A DNA stretch of 64,000 nt from Flavobacterium johnsoniae (GCF_001879205.1 NZ_MLFK01000001.1:372001-436000); one strand, 5' to 3'; counted from the stretch's first letter, positions 24,987-33,969 are shown. Made by a program: numbers and translations. Notes: generated by a model not told the origin, from the letters alone.

Positions 24987-25081
24987 TACTCCAATTAATC
25001 ATTTTAGATATCTTTAAAAAAAACAGTATCTAACTGCATTTTATCGTTCTTTTTCTAATATTTTTTATCCACCCCAAAAAC

Positions 25082-25393
25082 ATGACAAATATGGAATCTA
25101 CTGAAACTATGGAAATCAAAGACAATACTTTTGCAAGACAATTTGAAACCGTAGTCCCTGAAGGATTATTAAGCGTTGAATATTCTTTTCAAGAAAAAAA
25201 GATTTTTTTAACTAAAATCAACACTCCGGAAAACTTTGAAAACCAACCTGTAATTGACACTCTGCTTAAAAACATTATGGAATTAAGCATAGAGAAAAAA
25301 TTCAGAGTTGTACCCATTCATCCAAAAATCGCTGCATTTTTCAAAAAAAATCCAAAGTACAAAGATTTATTGCCGCCGGGAATCAGGATTTAA
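25082..25393 (+). CDS. Small GNAT-like N-acetyltransferase domain protein (YjdJ/GCN5-related type)
   Basis: This protein has 103 residues. The single-domain fold is suggested by EGLLSVEYSFQEKKIFLTKINTP (beta strands) and MELSIEKKFRVVPIHPKIAAFFKKNPKYKDLL, which matches the C-terminal half of the YjdJ-type GNAT family (VVPxCPFVxxxxxxxPEY pattern). Such short proteins bind acetyl-CoA, and their targets are unknown. An alternative start at the second Met (residue 4) is possible. Its stop overlaps the stop of the convergent symporter gene in a shared TTAA. Confidence 0.75.
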   Translation: MTNMESTETMEIKDNTFARQFETVVPEGLLSVEYSFQEKKIFLTKINTPENFENQPVIDTLLKNIMELSIEKKFRVVPIHPKIAAFFKKNPKYKDLLPPGIRI

Positions 25394-26820
25394 AAATCGC
25401 CGATAACCCACAGCCATAATCCGCCAATTACCATATAAATAAAAAGCATTATCAGTCCGGTTACTAAACCTTTAACCCACCAGCTTTTTAAATCGACATA
25501 TCCGCTCCCAAAGAAAACAGGAGCCGGACCATGGCCGTAATGCGTTAAAGTTCCGTAGATCGAACCTACAAAACCAAGCATAAAAGCCAAAAGCAGACCT
25601 GGAATTCCGAGTGAAACTCCAACTCCCAAGAGAGCCGCATACATTGCCGCCACGTGAGCCGTTGCACTCGCAAAAAGATAATGACTAAAAAAATACACCA
25701 ATATAATAATAGGAAAAGCCATCTGCCAGCTCAAACCTCCTATTTGCGCTTTTACAACATTGCTAAACCAGCCGATAAAACCTAATTCATTTAAAGAACT
25801 CGCCATCATTACCAGAACCGAGAACCACACAATGGTATCCCATGCTCCTTTTTCGGCTTTTACATCATCCCAGGTTAAAACTGAAGTTAATAGCAGGATT
25901 ACCAACCCAATAAATGCTGTTGTTGTGGCATCAATAGAAAACAAATCACCTGTCATCCAGAGAAACAACAAAATAAAAAAGGTCAGCAGCATCATCCATT
26001 CATTACGGGTAATCGGCCCCATTTCTTTCAGTTTTTGAGAAGCAATTTGAGGAGCATCTCCCGTTTTTTTGAGCTCCGGAGGATAAATTTTATACAATAC
26101 AAAAGGAATCACAAAAAAAGCACATAAACCAGGAACAATTGCCGCCGCTGCCCATGACATCCAGGTTATTTTAATCCCTAAATTAAGCGCAAACTTCTGA
26201 CACATAGGATTACTCGCCGTCCCGGTAAGAAACATTGATGATGCAATTAAGTTCATATTGTAACAATTCAGGGTTAAGTATGAACCCAATTTTCTATGTG
26301 TTTCGGGTTGTTCCGGCATTGAGCCAAAACTCATCGACATTGATTTCATAATGGGATAAATAATTCCTCCGCCTCGAGCTGTATTACTTGGTACGGCAGG
26401 TGCTAAAACCAAATCAGCTAATCCTAAACCATAGGCCAATCCAAGCGAACTTTTTCCGAATATTCGAATAAACAAAAAAGCAATTCTGTTTCCTAACCCC
26501 GTTTTTATAAAGCCTCTTGCTATGAAAAATGAAATCCCAATAAGCCAGATCACCTTATCTCCAAAACCTTTTAATGCCAGTGTTATTGACTTTCCCGGAT
26601 CGCCCGGCGCTAAAACCTGAGTAAAAGCAGTTAATGCAATAGCAATCATACACATAGTTCCCATTGGAGCCGCTTTTAAAATAATTCCCAGAATAGTTGC
26701 AACAAATATTGCAAATAAATGCCAGGCTTCAGAAACGACACCATCTGGAGCAGGAATTAACCAAATCGCAATTCCAACAGCAAGTGTAATTAAGGTTTGA
26801 GGGATTTTTACTTCTTTCAT
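25390..26820 (-). CDS. DASS-family anion:sodium symporter (dicarboxylate/2-oxoglutarate-malate type)
   Basis: This 476-residue polytopic inner-membrane protein is counted from MKEVKIPQTLI at 26820. DASS hallmarks are present: PSNTARGGGIIYPIM (the SNT sodium/carboxylate motif), the second pseudo-symmetric TGTASNPM motif, and FASATAHVAAMYAALLGVG. The closest pattern is the CitT/YbhI/plant DiT branch, which moves 2-oxoglutarate, malate, citrate or succinate. The real substrate is not decidable. The gene upstream on the same strand, 22 bp away, encodes an anion-type porin, suggesting a linked outer/inner membrane route. Confidence 0.9.
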   Translation of the reverse strand: MKEVKIPQTLITLAVGIAIWLIPAPDGVVSEAWHLFAIFVATILGIILKAAPMGTMCMIAIALTAFTQVLAPGDPGKSITLALKGFGDKVIWLIGISFFIARGFIKTGLGNRIAFLFIRIFGKSSLGLAYGLGLADLVLAPAVPSNTARGGGIIYPIMKSMSMSFGSMPEQPETHRKLGSYLTLNCYNMNLIASSMFLTGTASNPMCQKFALNLGIKITWMSWAAAAIVPGLCAFFVIPFVLYKIYPPELKKTGDAPQIASQKLKEMGPITRNEWMMLLTFFILLFLWMTGDLFSIDATTTAFIGLVILLLTSVLTWDDVKAEKGAWDTIVWFSVLVMMASSLNELGFIGWFSNVVKAQIGGLSWQMAFPIIILVYFFSHYLFASATAHVAAMYAALLGVGVSLGIPGLLLAFMLGFVGSIYGTLTHYGHGPAPVFFGSGYVDLKSWWVKGLVTGLIMLFIYMVIGGLWLWVIGDF

Positions 26821-26842
26821 AAAAAACAAGAATTAAATTATA

Positions 26843-27994
26843 TTAAAGTCGAAGCTGCAGCTGAATCAGGAATAAATCATCATTATAGTAAGATGTATCC
26901 GGAATATTCTTATCGTATCGGTCTATTTCAAACCCCATTTCTATGCGCCCTGTATAGGCTTTACCAAATTCAAGACTTATCATTGGCGTATAAGTTCTTC
27001 TTAAATTTGGGCTTGTTTTAAAATTATTATCAAAAGATTCAAATCGGCAGGACAGTTCCAATGAAGTGAGTTTTTTATAATCGACCAGATATCTTAAATT
27101 AGGCAGAAAGTAAATCCCCCGCATTTGATAATCATCAATATTTGCAGTTCTGCCTTCCGGCGGTAAAGCAAAATACAGATTTTGATTTGTCCCCTGCTTA
27201 TATTCAATTTGCAGATCAAAAGTAAATTTATCCGTCAGCTTAAAATCACTGGTAACATCTACCCCTACGGCAAAAACCTTTTGATTAGACCTTTTCCCGA
27301 TTCCGCCATTTAAACCCAGGTCTATTTTGTGTAATTTTGACAATCCAAAAACCAATCTGGTTGCATATTGTTTTCCGTTATCATTATCCATTTCCTGATT
27401 TCTTCCATTTCCATTTAAAACAGAAACAGCATAACTTACCGGAATTTTCCCAATATCAACAGATCCAGATGCAGAAGCTCCAATTTGAAAACTCGTCCAT
27501 CCGTTTTTTCCAAATTCATAATACTGATTTGAGAAATCAAATGATTTAATAATATCAACCGGAACCAGTTCCTCAATACCAAAAGCAGGTCTGAACTGCC
27601 CGCCTGTTAAAGCCAGATATCTATTAAAGGTATATTTTCCATAAGCGTTTTCAAGAACTTTTCCTTTAGGATCCGATTTAAAATCGGCTAAATTTACCAG
27701 GATTACAACTTCTGTCGCCTCACTTAATTTTGTATTAAGCCCTACACGCATCCTTTTTATATCAAAGGAACTCTGGGTCACTTCTCCCGTAGAATGATGA
27801 ACTCCCAAAACATCAACATTGTCCCCAAAACTCTCCAAATAACGAGCTTGCAGAAGTCCTTTAAACTGAAACTGAGGATATTTAACAGTGCTTTCCGGAA
27901 CTGCTGCTGACTGCGTATTTTCAGTTTGCGAATTCATAAAAAGCGGTATTGCTAAAAAAACAAAAATTGATATGATGTGTAAAGTTTTACTCAT
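26843..27994 (-). CDS. Phosphate-selective porin O/P-type outer-membrane channel
   Basis: This 383-residue protein has a signal peptide (MSKTLHIISIFVFLAIPLFMNSQ), then a 16-strand-type barrel with the OprO/OprP family pattern: YPQFQFKGLLQARYLESFGD, SSFDIKRMRVGLNTKLSEATEVVILVNLAD, YALTGGQFRPAFGIEELVPV-like and YEFGKNGWTSFQIG segments. It ends in LIQLQLRL. In this family the pore favours anions such as phosphate or carboxylates. It is paired with the DASS symporter 22 bp downstream. Confidence 0.88.
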   Translation of the reverse strand: MSKTLHIISIFVFLAIPLFMNSQTENTQSAAVPESTVKYPQFQFKGLLQARYLESFGDNVDVLGVHHSTGEVTQSSFDIKRMRVGLNTKLSEATEVVILVNLADFKSDPKGKVLENAYGKYTFNRYLALTGGQFRPAFGIEELVPVDIIKSFDFSNQYYEFGKNGWTSFQIGASASGSVDIGKIPVSYAVSVLNGNGRNQEMDNDNGKQYATRLVFGLSKLHKIDLGLNGGIGKRSNQKVFAVGVDVTSDFKLTDKFTFDLQIEYKQGTNQNLYFALPPEGRTANIDDYQMRGIYFLPNLRYLVDYKKLTSLELSCRFESFDNNFKTSPNLRRTYTPMISLEFGKAYTGRIEMGFEIDRYDKNIPDTSYYNDDLFLIQLQLRL

Positions 27995-28044
27995 ACGCTC
28001 TATAAAAATTTAAGCTAATACTAGCTTTATTACTATCTGTCAAT

Positions 28045-29229
28045 CTATCTTCTGTTAGAACCGCCATTTGAAGATCTAGGCGTTGCTGTTGGCTGCGTTG
28101 GTCTTGAAGTCGCCGGGCGTGAGGCCGGTCTTGTTGTTGGTTGTGCAGGTCTTACCGCAGGTCTTGTAGACGGACTAGTGGGCGTTACTGGCCTTGTTGT
28201 ATTTCCGGGTCTTGTAGACGGGTTTGTTGGACGTGTTACGGGTTTTGTCGTATTTCCTGGTCTGGTTGACGGGTTTGTTGGACGCGTTACGGGTCTGGTC
28301 GTATTTCCCGGCCTTGTTGATGGATTTGTTGGACGCGTTACAGGTCTGGTCGTATTTCCGGGTCTGCTTGGTCTTGTAACCGGTGCAGGCCTTTTGTAAT
28401 CTCTTCCATTATAAGTAGTATTATAGCGTCCGTTAACTCGATTATCCCTAACCACTACTGATGTATTTCTTCTGGACACATAGTTGTTATAATACCTTGG
28501 ATTTCTCACAACAGCCGTTCTTCTATAATAAGGACTTCTGTAATAATGTCCATGGTACCCCCAATAATCATGGTAATATACTGGACGCCAAGGGCGCCAA
28601 TAAGGAGGATAATAACCCCAATGCCACGGAGATCTATAAACAACATATACTGGTGAAAATAAAAACAACACTACTGGCCATGCACTCACACTTGTACTTA
28701 TGTAGCTTGGACTTGTGGTGGTATTATAATTATTGGTTGTATTATTATTTACAATTACAGTCGCATCTCCTTTATAACCAGGATTTGGTGTTCCTGAAAC
28801 TTTATCTGAAGGTTCGACAATATAATCCTTACCGTACAAATCTTCATCTCCAATAGCCTGAACATGAATATTATTCTTTTTATCTTTGCCTACTTCAATT
28901 ACGGCAACGTCTTGCGTTTCGGTATTATTTACAGCAACCTGAAGCACAATTACATGTGTATTGCCTTCTTTATTACTTTCTACTTCTAAATAATCGATTT
29001 CTCCATCATTATTTAAATCTAAATTGTTAACCTTATTCTCCGGATCATTTAATGCTTTTTCAAAATCTTCTAAGGTTTTCGATTTTTGAAAAATATCCAA
29101 AACCGCATATAAATTAAGATTATCTCCAGGCAGACCTAAAGCAACTGGCTCATCATCTGTTTGAGAAAACACAGAAGAACTAAATAAACCCGTTAATAAA
29201 ACAGCAAAAAATAAAATACTCTTTTTCAT
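28045..29229 (-). CDS. Exported protein with EF-hand-like motif and Pro/Arg/Thr tandem repeats
   Basis: This 394-residue protein has a signal peptide (...FSSSVFSQ). Residues ~40-115 contain a calcium-binding-like loop DLNNDGEIDYLEV. A hydrophobic segment (AWPVVLFLFSPVYVVY, about 183-200) follows, then a Tyr/Trp/Pro-rich stretch (SPWHWGYYPPYWRPW). The last ~120 residues are a low-complexity tail with nearly exact 17-residue units PGNTTRPVTRPTNPSTR. The tail is strongly basic. Function is unknown; a surface or cell-wall-associated structural role is a guess. Confidence 0.75.
   Translation of the reverse strand: MKKSILFFAVLLTGLFSSSVFSQTDDEPVALGLPGDNLNLYAVLDIFQKSKTLEDFEKALNDPENKVNNLDLNNDGEIDYLEVESNKEGNTHVIVLQVAVNNTETQDVAVIEVGKDKKNNIHVQAIGDEDLYGKDYIVEPSDKVSGTPNPGYKGDATVIVNNNTTNNYNTTTSPSYISTSVSAWPVVLFLFSPVYVVYRSPWHWGYYPPYWRPWRPVYYHDYWGYHGHYYRSPYYRRTAVVRNPRYYNNYVSRRNTSVVVRDNRVNGRYNTTYNGRDYKRPAPVTRPSRPGNTTRPVTRPTNPSTRPGNTTRPVTRPTNPSTRPGNTTKPVTRPTNPSTRPGNTTRPVTPTSPSTRPAVRPAQPTTRPASRPATSRPTQPTATPRSSNGGSNRR
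28160..28400 (-). repeat. 51-bp tandem repeats encoding PGNTTRPVTRPTNPSTR units
   Basis: About four near-identical 51-bp units (17 codons) lie inside the tail of the exported EF-hand-like protein, with mainly silent or single-residue differences (for example one Arg to Lys). The high identity suggests recent slippage or recombination and possible length variation between strains. Confidence 0.85.
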
Positions 29230-29454
29230 ATTAACAATTAGTTTAATAGAATTATGATGACTAAGGTATAAAAAAAACGTAAGAATTTAACATCAATACA
29301 TAACTTTCTGTCATTAACAAAAAACGTACTTAAAACACTTAACTATTCTTTAATTGCTTGCTGCAAAACCATTTAATGCAAAATTAACATCCTTAACTTT
29401 GTACGTCCCCTATTGCTCTTTAGACTTGTTTTTTTTTTAAAGAAGCATAAAAAT

Positions 29455-29496
29455 AAAAACAAAAAAGCACAAGAAATTTGAGTTCTTGTGCTTTAT
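29455..29496 (-). terminator. Terminator of the ABC-F gene
   Basis: A 12-bp stem AAAGCACAAGAA/TTCTTGTGCTTT (29464-29475 with 29483-29494) is followed by T-rich sequence on the minus strand, 20 bp after the stop codon. Confidence 0.88.
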
Positions 29497-29516
29497 TATG
29501 CTATTGTATTTATAAA

Positions 29517-31151
29517 TTACTTTTCGATTTCTCTCATCGAATCCATTTTTTTGTGAGCAAGGAAACCTGCCACATCTTCAAAATGTTCTTTTACTCGCTT
29601 GTTGCCGAATTCAAAAACTTTAGTTGCCAATCCGTCAAGGAAATCACGGTCGTGAGAAACCAGAATTAAAGTTCCGTCGAAATCACGAAGTGCATCTTTA
29701 ATAATATCTTTCGTTTTCATATCCAAGTGATTCGAAGGCTCATCCAGAATCAATAAATTCACTGGCTCCAGCAGCAATTTAATCATTGCCAAACGTGTTT
29801 TTTCTCCTCCTGAAAGCACTTTTACTTTCTTAGTGATATCATCGCCCTGAAACATAAATGCCCCAAGGATATTTTTAATCTGTGTACGAATATCTCCAAC
29901 CGCAATAGCATCAATCGTTTCAAAGATGGTTGCATTTTCATCTAACAATGAAGCCTGGTTTTGAGCAAAATATCCAATTTGTGCATTATGTCCAATTTCA
30001 ACACTGCCAGAATCAACGCCTATTTCTTTCATAATAGCTTTGATCATAGTCGATTTTCCTTCACCATTTTTTCCAACAAAAGCTACTTTCTGACCACGTT
30101 CGATTACAATATTAGCATCTTTAAAAACCACATGGTCGCCATACGATTTAGCCATTTCTTTTACGATAACAGGATATTGGCCAGAACGTGCCGCCGGAGG
30201 GAATTTTAAACGCAATGCCGATGTATCTACTTCATCAACCTGAACGATCTCTAGCTTTTCAAGCATTTTTACACGAGACTGAACTGCATCTGTTTTAGAG
30301 AAAGTTCCTTTAAAACGATCAATAAAAGCTCTGTTATCAGCAATCATTTTTTGCTGTTCGTCATAAGCTTTCTGCTGATGAATACGACGGTCTTTTCTTA
30401 ACTCTAAGTAATGAGAGTACTTCGCTTTGTAATCGTAAATTCTTCCCATTGTTACTTCAATAGTACGGTTTGTAATATTATCTACAAACGCTCTATCGTG
30501 CGAAATTACCACAACTGCTTTTGCCGAATTTACCAAAAACTCTTCTAACCATTGGATACTTTCAATATCCATGTGGTTGGTAGGCTCATCCAACAAAATC
30601 AAATCCGGTTTTTGCAGTAAAATTTTAGCAAGCTCAATACGCATTCTCCATCCTCCTGAAAACTCAGAAGTCTGTCTTGTAAAATCTTCACGTTCAAAAC
30701 CTAAACCAACTAAAATTTTCTCAACTTCAGCCTCATAATTTACTTCTTCGATTGCATAATATTTCTCGCTTAAGTCCGAAACTCTTTCGATCAATTTCAT
30801 GTATTCGTCACTTTCATAATCAGTACGAACAGTTAATTGTTCGTTGATTTCATCAATTTCGGCTTTCATTTTAAAAATCTCACCAAAAGCTTTCGAAGCT
30901 TCTTCCATTACAGTTGAGCCGTCTTTTGTTAGTAAATGCTGAGGCAGATAAGCCACAACAGCATCTTTTGGTGTAGAGATACTTCCGGTAGAAGGTTTGC
31001 TTTGTCCGGCAATTATTTTTAGAAGTGTCGATTTTCCCGCACCATTTTTACCCATAAGGGCAATTTTATCATTTTCATTGATAGCAAAAGAAACATCGCT
31101 AAAAAGTGTAGTTCCGCCAAACTGAACCGAAATATCGTTAACTGTAATCAT
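29517..31151 (-). CDS. ABC-F family ATPase (ribosome-associated)
   Basis: This 544-residue protein has two ABC ATPase domains in tandem and no membrane segments. Domain 1 has GKNGAGKSTLLKII, an SGGWRMR signature and LILLDEPTNHMD. Domain 2 has GKNGEGKSTMIKAI, LSGGEKTR and LLILDEPSNHLD. The inter-domain linker (about 240-300, KDRRIHQQKAYDEQQKMIADNRAFIDRF) reaches towards the ribosomal tRNA site in EttA/YbiT/Uup relatives. It is probably a translation factor rather than a transporter. The subgroup (YbiT-like or antibiotic-resistance type) cannot be fixed, but the short linker argues against the latter. Confidence 0.92.
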   Translation of the reverse strand: MITVNDISVQFGGTTLFSDVSFAINENDKIALMGKNGAGKSTLLKIIAGQSKPSTGSISTPKDAVVAYLPQHLLTKDGSTVMEEASKAFGEIFKMKAEIDEINEQLTVRTDYESDEYMKLIERVSDLSEKYYAIEEVNYEAEVEKILVGLGFEREDFTRQTSEFSGGWRMRIELAKILLQKPDLILLDEPTNHMDIESIQWLEEFLVNSAKAVVVISHDRAFVDNITNRTIEVTMGRIYDYKAKYSHYLELRKDRRIHQQKAYDEQQKMIADNRAFIDRFKGTFSKTDAVQSRVKMLEKLEIVQVDEVDTSALRLKFPPAARSGQYPVIVKEMAKSYGDHVVFKDANIVIERGQKVAFVGKNGEGKSTMIKAIMKEIGVDSGSVEIGHNAQIGYFAQNQASLLDENATIFETIDAIAVGDIRTQIKNILGAFMFQGDDITKKVKVLSGGEKTRLAMIKLLLEPVNLLILDEPSNHLDMKTKDIIKDALRDFDGTLILVSHDRDFLDGLATKVFEFGNKRVKEHFEDVAGFLAHKKMDSMREIEK

Positions 31152-31213
31152 TATCTTCTGTAAATTTGTTTAATCGGTTAATCGTTTATGTGACTACCTG
31201 TTTTTTCGTGCTG

Positions 31214-31244
31214 CAAAGATAGATTTAATTAGATAATGTGCCAA
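31214..31244 (-). promoter_or_regulatory. Promoter of the ABC-F gene (TTG-N20-TATCTTTG, minus strand)
   Basis: On the minus strand, TTG (+ strand CAA 31242-31244) and TATCTTTG (+ strand 31214-31221) have a 20-bp spacer. The leader is ~55 nt. The rest of 31245-31452 contains an imperfect palindrome with CGCAGATTA (31311) and CCTGCGG (31360) ends, like the dispersed intergenic palindromes. Confidence 0.7.
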
Positions 31245-31452
31245 TTTGAAAATTATCTAATTTTGAGAATGTGATAATTAGATAGTTTTGCTTTTTTTAT
31301 CGCAGATTATAGGTTTTTCACTAACTCTGTAAAAAATCTTTTTAATCCTTTAACCTGCGGCTAAAAAATTGACTGATTTTAAAAACTACTTAGATTTTTA
31401 TATTTTAAAATTTTAACCTTACCTTGTATAAGAATTTAAAAATCAGCAAAAT

Positions 31453-31896
31453 ATGAAAACGAAATTAAAACTGGCTGTTTATCTAATTGCAGGATTAATG
31501 TTTGGACTTTCTGCAAATGCACAAAAAACTGTAATTAAAAAAGAAGCTTTGCCGGCAAACGCACAAACCTTTTTAAAAACCCATTTTGGATCGAAAAAGC
31601 CGAGCTATATACTCGAAGACAAAGAAATTCTTTCTACAGAATACAAAGTTCAATTTGATAATAAAATTGAAATCGAATTTGATAAAAAAGGAAACTGGAA
31701 AGAAGTGGATGGTAAAAATGAAAAAATCCCTAAATCAATTGTTCCAAAAAAAATTGCTTCGTACATAAAGACAAACTTCCCTAAAGAAAAAGTAACTAAA
31801 ATAGAAATAGGAACTTTTGGCTACGAAACCAAACTAAGCAACGGCTTAGAATTAAAATTCAATTTAAAAGGAGATTTCAGCAAGATCGACAAATAG
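31453..31896 (+). CDS. PepSY-like (DUF2874 type) exported protein
   Basis: This 147-residue protein has a signal peptide (MKTKLKLAVYLIAGLMFGLSANAQ) followed by two PepSY-like half-repeats: ALPANAQTFLKTHFGSKKPSYILEDKE...YKVQFDNKIEIEFDKKGNWKEVDG and IPKSIVPKKIASYIKTNFPKEKVTKIEIG...YETKLSNGLELKFNLKGDFSKID. It is probably periplasmic. Proteins of this family are common in Bacteroidota and are thought to inhibit proteases or bind small ligands; no activity is proven here. It is monocistronic. Confidence 0.85.
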   Translation: MKTKLKLAVYLIAGLMFGLSANAQKTVIKKEALPANAQTFLKTHFGSKKPSYILEDKEILSTEYKVQFDNKIEIEFDKKGNWKEVDGKNEKIPKSIVPKKIASYIKTNFPKEKVTKIEIGTFGYETKLSNGLELKFNLKGDFSKIDK

Positions 31897-31911
31897 CATT
31901 TGACTTAAGAA

Positions 31912-31945
31912 CAAAACCCGACAAGTTCTAAGAACCTGACGGGTT
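31912..31945 (+). terminator. Probable terminator after the PepSY-like gene
   Basis: The hairpin uses AAACCCG (left) and CGGGTTT (right), with a second AGTTCT/AGAAC pairing inside. The T-run is short. The same CCCGAC...CGGG motif type recurs as a dispersed palindrome in Flavobacteriia. Confidence 0.6.
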
Positions 31946-31984
31946 TGCTAATTTATCTGATTATCAAATTAACTAATTATTTAA

Positions 31985-33160
31985 TTAGTCTTTTCTCCAT
32001 TTTTTCGTTTCTTCAAAAATATGTTCCAAAATTGCAGCTTCGGTTTCGTCAAAATCTATATTTCGTCTTCCCATCACTAATTTGGCAGTTTCAAAAGCTT
32101 TCTTGGTTACGTAAGTTGTAAAACCCGCTGCACCTCCCCAAGAAAAACTTGGAACAAAGTTACGAGGAAAACCGCTTCCGAAAATATTAGCGCTCACGCC
32201 CACAACTGTTCCGGTATTAAACATAGTATTAATACCGCATTTACTATGATCTCCCATCATTAAACCGCAAAACTGAAGCCCTGTTTTTGCAAAACCTTCT
32301 GTTTCATAACTCCATAATTTTACTTCTTCGTAATTGTTTTTAAGGTTGGAGTTATTGCTATCAGCCCCAATATTACACCATTCACCCAAAACAGAGTCAC
32401 CTAAAAACCCTTCATGCCCTTTATTTGAATTGGCAAAAAGAACAGAATTTTTAACCTCTCCTCCTATTCTGGATCCTGGCCCAACAGTTGTTGCTCCGTA
32501 AACTTTAGCCGACATTTTTACCATTGCATTTTCGCATAAAGCAAATGGCCCGCGAATTACGGTTCCTTCCATAATTTCGGTATTCTTACCTATATAAATA
32601 GGACCGTTTGAAGCATTTAAGGTTACAAATTCTAATTTTGCCCCTTCTTCAATAAAAATATTCTCCGGTGCGATTGTATTTACACTTTTAGGAATTGGCT
32701 GTGATTTTCTGTCTTCAGTCAAATATGCAAAATCGGCACGAATAGCAGCATCATTTTTGGAAAAAATATCCCAAGTATGTTCTACTGTCAGACATTCATC
32801 ATTATACTGAATGATTTCATACGAATCAAAATCAACTTCTTCCTGATTTTCAGTTGTAAAAAAAGCAATTACATCATCCCCTTTAAAAATTGCCTGATTT
32901 GGTTTTAAATCAGAAACTAATTCTGCCAGCGTATCATTTGGCAAATACGCCGCGTTTATCATTACATTTTCTTCCATTTCTACCATTGGGAATTTGGCAG
33001 ATAAGTATTCTTCTGTAATAGTTGTTATAGTCGAACCTAAACGAGTTTCCCATTTTTGGCGAATCGTCATAATTCCGATTAAAATATCGGCCACCGGCCT
33101 GGTAAATGTAAAAGGTAATAAAGCATTCCGGACGGGACCGTCAAAAAGAATGTAATTCAT
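31985..33160 (-). CDS. GlmU-family sugar nucleotidyltransferase/acyltransferase-like protein
   Basis: This 391-residue protein has an N-terminal degenerate nucleotidyltransferase-like part (MNYILFDGPVRNALLPFTFTRPVADILIG) and a C-terminal left-handed beta-helix of hexapeptide repeats (SNGPIYIGKNTEIMEGTVIRGPFALCENAMVKM, then GEVKNSVLFANSNKGHEGFLGDSVLGEWCNIGADSNNSNLKNNY). Bacteroidota carry this GlmU-like protein next to rpmE2 as here. It may make an activated sugar for the envelope. The substrate is not known, so no gene symbol is given. Confidence 0.88.
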   Translation of the reverse strand: MNYILFDGPVRNALLPFTFTRPVADILIGIMTIRQKWETRLGSTITTITEEYLSAKFPMVEMEENVMINAAYLPNDTLAELVSDLKPNQAIFKGDDVIAFFTTENQEEVDFDSYEIIQYNDECLTVEHTWDIFSKNDAAIRADFAYLTEDRKSQPIPKSVNTIAPENIFIEEGAKLEFVTLNASNGPIYIGKNTEIMEGTVIRGPFALCENAMVKMSAKVYGATTVGPGSRIGGEVKNSVLFANSNKGHEGFLGDSVLGEWCNIGADSNNSNLKNNYEEVKLWSYETEGFAKTGLQFCGLMMGDHSKCGINTMFNTGTVVGVSANIFGSGFPRNFVPSFSWGGAAGFTTYVTKKAFETAKLVMGRRNIDFDETEAAILEHIFEETKKWRKD

Positions 33161-33203
33161 ACAATTAATTTAATGTGTTAAAATTTGATTTGGTTACCGA
33201 GAC

Positions 33204-33211
33204 CAAAGTTA
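33204..33211 (-). promoter_or_regulatory. -7 element TAACTTTG (minus strand) for the GlmU-family gene
   Basis: This is a consensus TAnnTTTG on the minus strand, 44 bp before the start at 33160. No clear -33 is visible. Confidence 0.5.
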
Positions 33212-33329
33212 CAAATATTTATGTGTCTGATTAAACAGGCTTTTATTCAAAATAAGAAAATAATTCTTTTTTTTTAGCGGAAGGAGAAATATTGAGGAGA
33301 AATTTGATCTTTAAATTCATAATTTTTTC

Positions 33330-33430
33330 AACCGCAAAGTTCGCAAAGCTTTGTCTGGATTTCGCTTTGTGATATTTGTGTATTTCAAAAAACTGATAGT
33401 AAAAATCCCTGCGCACTTTGCGGTTAAATT
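33330..33430. repeat. Palindromic element with 9-bp CGCAAAG units
   Basis: Two units of the NCGCAAAGN type (33332-33349) face an inverted copy (GCGCACTTTGCGGTT, 33411-33425) across ~60 bp. The arms (AACCGCAAAG / CTTTGCGGTT) match exactly. It is the same style as the array near 58.76 kb, with a different core word. No gene is seen in 33212-33450. Confidence 0.7.
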
Positions 33431-33450
33431 CTATAATGGGACACGCATAA

Positions 33451-33483
33451 AAAAAAAGCCCTCCAAATCTGGAAGGCTTTTGT
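33451..33483 (-). terminator. Terminator of rpmE2
   Basis: A stem AAAAGCC(C)TCCA/TGGAAGGCTTTT is followed by a T-run on the minus strand, 18 bp past the stop codon. Confidence 0.85.
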
Positions 33484-33500
33484 ATAATTTTAAACAGCTA

Positions 33501-33755
33501 TTATTTTTTAGCGTGTTTTGCATATTTAGTTTTGAATTTATCAATACGTCCTGCAGTATCGATAAGTTTAGATTTACCAGTATAAAAAGGGTGAGATGTT
33601 CTAGAAATCTCCATTTTTACAACTGGATACTCAACTCCGTCAACTTCAATTGTTTCTTTTGTATCTGCAGTAGATTTAGTGATAAAAACTTCGTCATTTG
33701 ACATGTCTTTAAATGCAACTAATCTGTAATTTTCTGGGTGAATTCCTTTTTTCAT
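33501..33755 (-). CDS. rpmE2: Ribosomal protein bL31, type B (zinc-free)
   Basis: This 84-residue protein reads [31 protein letters not shown]... and ends in [28 protein letters not shown]. The type-A zinc-binding CxxC pair is missing, so this is the C- form that needs no zinc. Elsewhere C- paralogs replace the zinc form during zinc limitation; in Flavobacteriia it is usually the only or main copy, which cannot be checked here. The ~110-nt leader is unusually long. Confidence 0.95.
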   Translation of the reverse strand: MKKGIHPENYRLVAFKDMSNDEVFITKSTADTKETIEVDGVEYPVVKMEISRTSHPFYTGKSKLIDTAGRIDKFKTKYAKHAKK

Positions 33756-33871
33756 CTTTCTTTTTATTTATTGTTTAGAACATTTTTATTTTGAAGCTTT
33801 TTCATGGTTAGAAAAAGGTGTAAACAAAAGCTGCTCTTTTTTGTTTAAAATTTTAATTAATTTTGAGTGTG

Positions 33872-33900
33872 CAAATTTACAATTCTTTTTTAATAAACAA
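33872..33900 (-). promoter_or_regulatory. Promoter of rpmE2 (TTG-N18-TAAATTTG, minus strand)
   Basis: On the minus strand, TTG (+ strand CAA 33898-33900) and -7 TAAATTTG (+ strand 33872-33879) have an 18-bp spacer. The start at 33755 is ~110 nt downstream, leaving room for an autoregulatory RNA structure. Confidence 0.7.
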
Positions 33901-33969
33901 ATGTTTAGCTTACTTTTTTTTAGTTAAATTCAAAAAGCTTTTTTTCTCTTCGAATATATTGGGAATTGC

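Noticed and set aside
31311..31366. Candidate regulatory palindrome upstream of the PepSY-like gene (CGCAGATTA ... CCTGCGG)
   Set aside because: Arms match only partly and are low-complexity; treated as a degenerate intergenic repeat and not reported as an operator.
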